Source: Anaeromyces robustus | Taxonomy: Eukaryota; Neocallimastigomycota; Neocallimastigomycetes; Neocallimastigales; Neocallimastigaceae | Reading direction: 5' to 3' | Assembly (NCBI GenBank): GCA_002104895.1 | Contig: MCFG01000599.1 | Location: 1-24,862 of the forward strand | DNA: 24,862 bases | Shown: positions 21,749 through 24,862 of the stretch, piece after piece | Position numbering within the stretch: the first letter of the stretch is position 1 | How the letters are laid out: every line of letters begins with the position of its first letter | The notes under the pieces: generated by a model | The model's database searches: none | What the model was told of the DNA's origin: nothing | Seen by the model: the letters and a program-made list of their open reading frames with translations, nothing else | Made by a program: the position numbers and the translations under genes

Positions 21749-23191
21749 TATTTTATTAGTATCATTATTAATTTGTAATTCATTGGATTTATCAAGTTTA
21801 GCACTAAACGTAAACTCAAATGGTTCATTGTTAATGTTAATAAAATTATTATTGTAATTGTTATCGTCATTATTAATACTATTATTATTATTATTATTAT
21901 TATTTGAAATGGAATTAGGACTTGAATTATTACTAGAATTATTGATAGAATTAGGACTATCATTCAATGTAAATTTTTTCAATTCAAAAATTATATTGGT
22001 TAAAGGGGTTTTAACTTCAGTATCACTTTTATTTATATTTTTATATAATGATAATGGGAATTCTTTTTTATTATTATTTTTTAAACTTGAATCAATGGAA
22101 ATATCTGATTTTATATTTAAATTATTTAATAAAGTTTTCTTTTTATCAACAACAGTACAATTAAAATCATTAATAATATGATTATTATTAGAATTCGTAT
22201 TTAAATCGGTTAATTTAACTTTAAATGATTTTGAATTTACTTTATTATTATTATTGTCACTATTATTATTATTATTATTATTGACTTTTTCTTCCATTAA
22301 TTTTAACGATTCATTAAATAATAAACATAAAATAGATATATTACCGTTATTATAAACTTTTAATAATAATTTTTCTGATATAGTTTCAGAAAAAGATAAG
22401 ATATGAAGGTCTAAAATATTTTTAACAAAACTTTCATTATTTAAATGAATAGCTTTTTCTAAAAGGTTATATTTTCGAATTTTATTTGTAATAGAAGGTA
22501 AGGAACTACTATCATTTTCAAATAATAATTCCATTCCAGAATCATTATTATTATTATAAGCAAGTTGATAATATTTATCCAGTATATTTATTTTATTTTT
22601 TTCTTTGGTTATTTTATTTTGTAAATTTTCTTTGGAAAGGGGTTCCTGTTTTTGATAATATTTTAACATTTCTAATATAAAAGTATTATCATATATATAA
22701 GTTTGAAATATAATATTTAAAAAATCTATAGAATTAGGATGTAAAAATTTCGAAATGATTTCATTGTTTATTATATACTTAAAGTTAAATCCATGAGATA
22801 AGATATATTTTAAATTTTTGGTAGTTAAAACATTTTGTTCATAAAGTAATTCTATTATTTTACCATTTTCATAATTTATATCTGCTTCATATTCTTTAAG
22901 AAAATAATTGGCTAATTTAAAATTATTTTTAGCTAATGTTATTAATAATGGAAACTTTATAGTACCATTATCTTTAATGGAGTAATTTATATTTTTATAG
23001 GGAACATTTTGTAAAATAAATTGAATTATGTTGAAACTAGCTTCATTCTCTATAGAATAAATTAATAAATCAAAATCCAATTCTTTTAAAGGAATATTAT
23101 TATCGCTTATAAATTTTTTAAATTCAACAAAATTATTATCATGAATAAGATCTTTTAAAAGACCATTTAAAAATTCTTTCATATCCACCAT
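18824..23191 (-). CDS. ankyrin-repeat protein with dispersed FxF/FxFG motifs
   Basis: A single uninterrupted ORF of 1455 residues; ATG in good context (TAAAATGG). Residues about 40-310 have the hydrophobic helix-turn-helix rhythm of degenerate Dictyostelium ankyrin repeats (FPLLITLAKNNFKLANYFL near 80-98, YILSHGFNFK near 129-138, LLEKAIHLNNESFVKNIL near 243-260). The remaining 1100 residues are disordered: Asn runs, a Ser run (622-637), a long Glu/Asp/Lys block (672-748) and a 14-residue repeat (852-912). Scattered through this are about 16 motifs of the form K/N/I-P/S-F-x-F: PFEF 457, KPFSF 505, KPFKF 594, IPFSF 654, KPFIFG 756, KSFSF 816 and 950, IPFVFG 979, KLFVFG 1167, KPFIFG 1203, NPFIFG 1332, and KSFSF 1387 and at the C-terminus. 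Five are genuine FxFG, as in nucleoporins such as Nup2 and Nup153. Function is unknown; a nuclear pore or transport-related role is only an inference. Confidence 0.88.
20453..20638 (-). repeat. 42-bp in-frame minisatellite
   Basis: Units starting NQNKSD recur at residues 852, 866, 880, 894 and 908 of the ankyrin/FxF protein, a strict 14-residue period (NQNKSDNDDVNDNI and variants). Internal D/E and I/V/L substitutions show mild divergence with conserved charge and spacing. Confidence 0.9.
20948..21178 (-). repeat. Glu/Asp/Lys low-complexity block
   Basis: CTT/TCTTC-type repeats on the plus strand encode an acidic run (residues about 672-748) of E, D and K in the ankyrin/FxF protein, for example KEEDEEEDKEEDEEE. 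It may form a charged single helix or a disordered acidic linker. Confidence 0.8.
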
Positions 23192-24348
23192 TTTTATTAT
23201 TATTATTATTGTTGTTGTTGTTGTTTGTTGTTGTTATAAAATATTTAAAAATCGATATATATATATATATATTTAATAAAATAACAATAATAATAAATTA
23301 AAATAAAAAAAAAAAAATAAATAAAAATAAAATAAAAATATTGTTAAAAAAAAACTTTCTTGTTCTTTTTTTTTTTTTTTTTCGATTTTCGTATTTTTAA
23401 AGTATAAGTAACATAATTTATATGAATAAAAAATAATTTGATTATCTTATTTATCAAAATTGTTTATTTAATAATATTTAATTATATTATTAAATATTCA
23501 AAAAAAAAATGGATACAAAATTAATAAAATATAATTAAAAAAAAAAAAAGTTTATTATTATTATTAATATTTAATTATTATTTATTAAAAAATTATTTTA
23601 TTTTATTTTTTTATAATATTTATTAAACTTTTGTATTTTTAATAATAATAATAATAAAACTGATCAAAAAATTCAAAATAACTAAAAAATATTTTAATTA
23701 TATTATTATTATTAAAATAAAAAAAAAAAATTTTTTTTTTCTTAAATTTTTTGGTTACATTTAATTTATTAATATGGTAAAATATTGGTTAATCATTTAA
23801 TATTGATTTAATAATTTATATAATTAAATTTATTATTTGGTTTTTTATATAATAATTAAAAATAATCATCAAATAATTTTATTATAATAATTATAATTAT
23901 ACATTATTTGAATTTTAAAAAATATATATTAAATAAATTGATGAGGATAGTATTATTATATAATAAACTAATAAAACCAATATCATTTTGAAAAAAAAAA
24001 TATATATATATAAAATGTATAAAATATAAAAAATATATAAAATAGGAAAAAACATATATATATATATATATAATATATTTATTCTAATGTATGTATGATT
24101 AACTTAAATAATAATATATAATATATATTAAAGATATTAAAAAGAAAAAAATAAAACATTCTATTATAATTTATATATATATATATATAATTTGATCTAT
24201 ATATTAGATATATTATAAATTATACAATCTTTTAATTATAATAATTTTATAATTTAATAAAAAGAAAAAAAGAAAAATAGAAAATATAAAAAAAAAAAAA
24301 TAAAGTAAAATCAAAAATTAAAAAAAAAATTTTTTATTTGTTCTTTAA
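23192..24348. other. intergenic, promoter side of the ankyrin/FxF gene
   Basis: An ATT/GTTGTT run (23193-23236) lies immediately before the minus-strand ATG and is probably 5' untranslated sequence. Beyond are A runs, TA repeats near 24057-24072 and 24172-24189, and no supportable gene. Confidence 0.5.
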
Positions 24349-24862
24349 TTATTCTTTTTTTTCGTTATTTTGTTTCCATGTAGTTATAATAACAAAATCA
24401 TTTATTTCTTTACCACCTTTACCAACTATAACATTCACCTTATTAATATTATCTCTATAAATCTGGTTTTCATAAGAATTTGAAATTTTTATATTATTTG
24501 TATTTGTATTAATAATATTTTCAATTTCATCTATTGAGATACCTCTTTCTATCATTCTTTCTAAAGCATGTAAAGTATATTTTTTTCCACTAATAATATT
24601 TGTAATATTTTGATGTTTTTTATACGCTAATTTTCTTTTTATATTTAAATAATTTTGTTTTGATATTATATTTATTTGTTCTTCTAATAATTCTTTTTTT
24701 ATATTTCTTTGTTCTTTCTTTTTTTGTATTAATTTTTTTCTTTCTTCTTCTAATTGTTCATTTTGATAAGTTAATTGATTTAATTGATTTTCATATTTTT
24801 GTATTAACATCAATATTTTAGATTTTTCATTTTTTTCAACATTTTCAACATTTTCAATATTT
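24349..24862 (-). CDS. coiled-coil plus DUF4258-like protein, 5' end outside window
   Basis: The frame is open from the right edge to a TAA at 24349, giving at least 170 residues, and the true start lies beyond the window. The N-terminal half is a charged heptad-like helix (YENQLNQLTYQNEQLEEERK, then many K/E/Q), probably a coiled coil. The C-terminal 75 residues carry KYTLHALERMIERGISIDEI, which fits the H-x3-R-x3-RGIS signature of DUF4258. They are followed by a predicted strand pattern (NKVNVIVGKGG, then DFVIITTWK) consistent with that small alpha/beta, RelE/BECR-like fold. The domain is mainly bacterial, so acquisition by transfer is a reasonable inference, though base composition is now fully amoeba-like. 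Any activity is unknown. Confidence 0.75.
   Translation of the reverse strand, partial: NIENVENVEKNEKSKILMLIQKYENQLNQLTYQNEQLEEERKKLIQKKKEQRNIKKELLEEQINIISKQNYLNIKRKLAYKKHQNITNIISGKKYTLHALERMIERGISIDEIENIINTNTNNIKISNSYENQIYRDNINKVNVIVGKGGKEINDFVIITTWKQNNEKKE

Overview
The base composition (extreme A+T, homopolymer A and T runs, TTTA and ATT/AAT microsatellites), short GT-AG introns that are even more A+T rich than the exons, TAA stops, AAA-type start contexts and proteins full of Asn, Ser and Thr runs all point to a social amoeba nuclear genome, most probably Dictyostelium discoideum. No tRNA, rRNA, CRISPR array or complete transposon was recognised. All exon borders below were deduced by eye from splice motifs, reading phase and protein similarity.

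Layout. (1) 891-2635, plus strand: a HIT-family (HINT3/HINT4-like) nucleotide-binding protein in four or five exons; an extra 5' exon adds a basic leader that could be a mitochondrial presequence. (2) 2636-6070: gene-poor, with a UUCG-capped hairpin (ncRNA candidate, 3335-3393), a small G+C island with a DUSE-like element (3908-3945), and a doubtful 78-codon ORF. (3) 6071-12044, minus strand: a 17-exon SCY1/SCYL1 pseudokinase of about 1041 residues with degenerate kinase, HEAT-repeat and tryptophan-rich tail regions. (4) 12045-13759: divergent intergenic region. (5) 13760-17166, plus strand: an unrecognised Asn-rich protein in seven exons. Its reading frame is broken at an A8 tract, and a coding-like continuation runs to about 17629. 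(6) 17630-18823: convergent intergenic region with a 46-bp tandem repeat and a 15-bp triplicated G+C-richer repeat. (7) 18824-23191, minus strand: one uninterrupted 1455-residue ORF with degenerate ankyrin repeats at the N-terminus and about 16 dispersed short Phe motifs (KPFxF type, five of them true FxFG). It looks like an unrecognised FG-nucleoporin-like or transport-related protein. (8) 24349 to the right edge, minus strand: the 3' part of a gene with a coiled coil followed by a DUF4258-like domain usually found in bacteria.

The genes do not form an operon or an obvious pathway. SCYL1 proteins act in COPI trafficking and tRNA export, and the FxFG protein may relate to nuclear transport, but nothing in the sequence links the two. 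The most interesting items are the ankyrin/FxF protein, the frame break at an A AAA AAA site, the UUCG hairpin, the 15-bp triplet repeat and the DUF4258-like domain.
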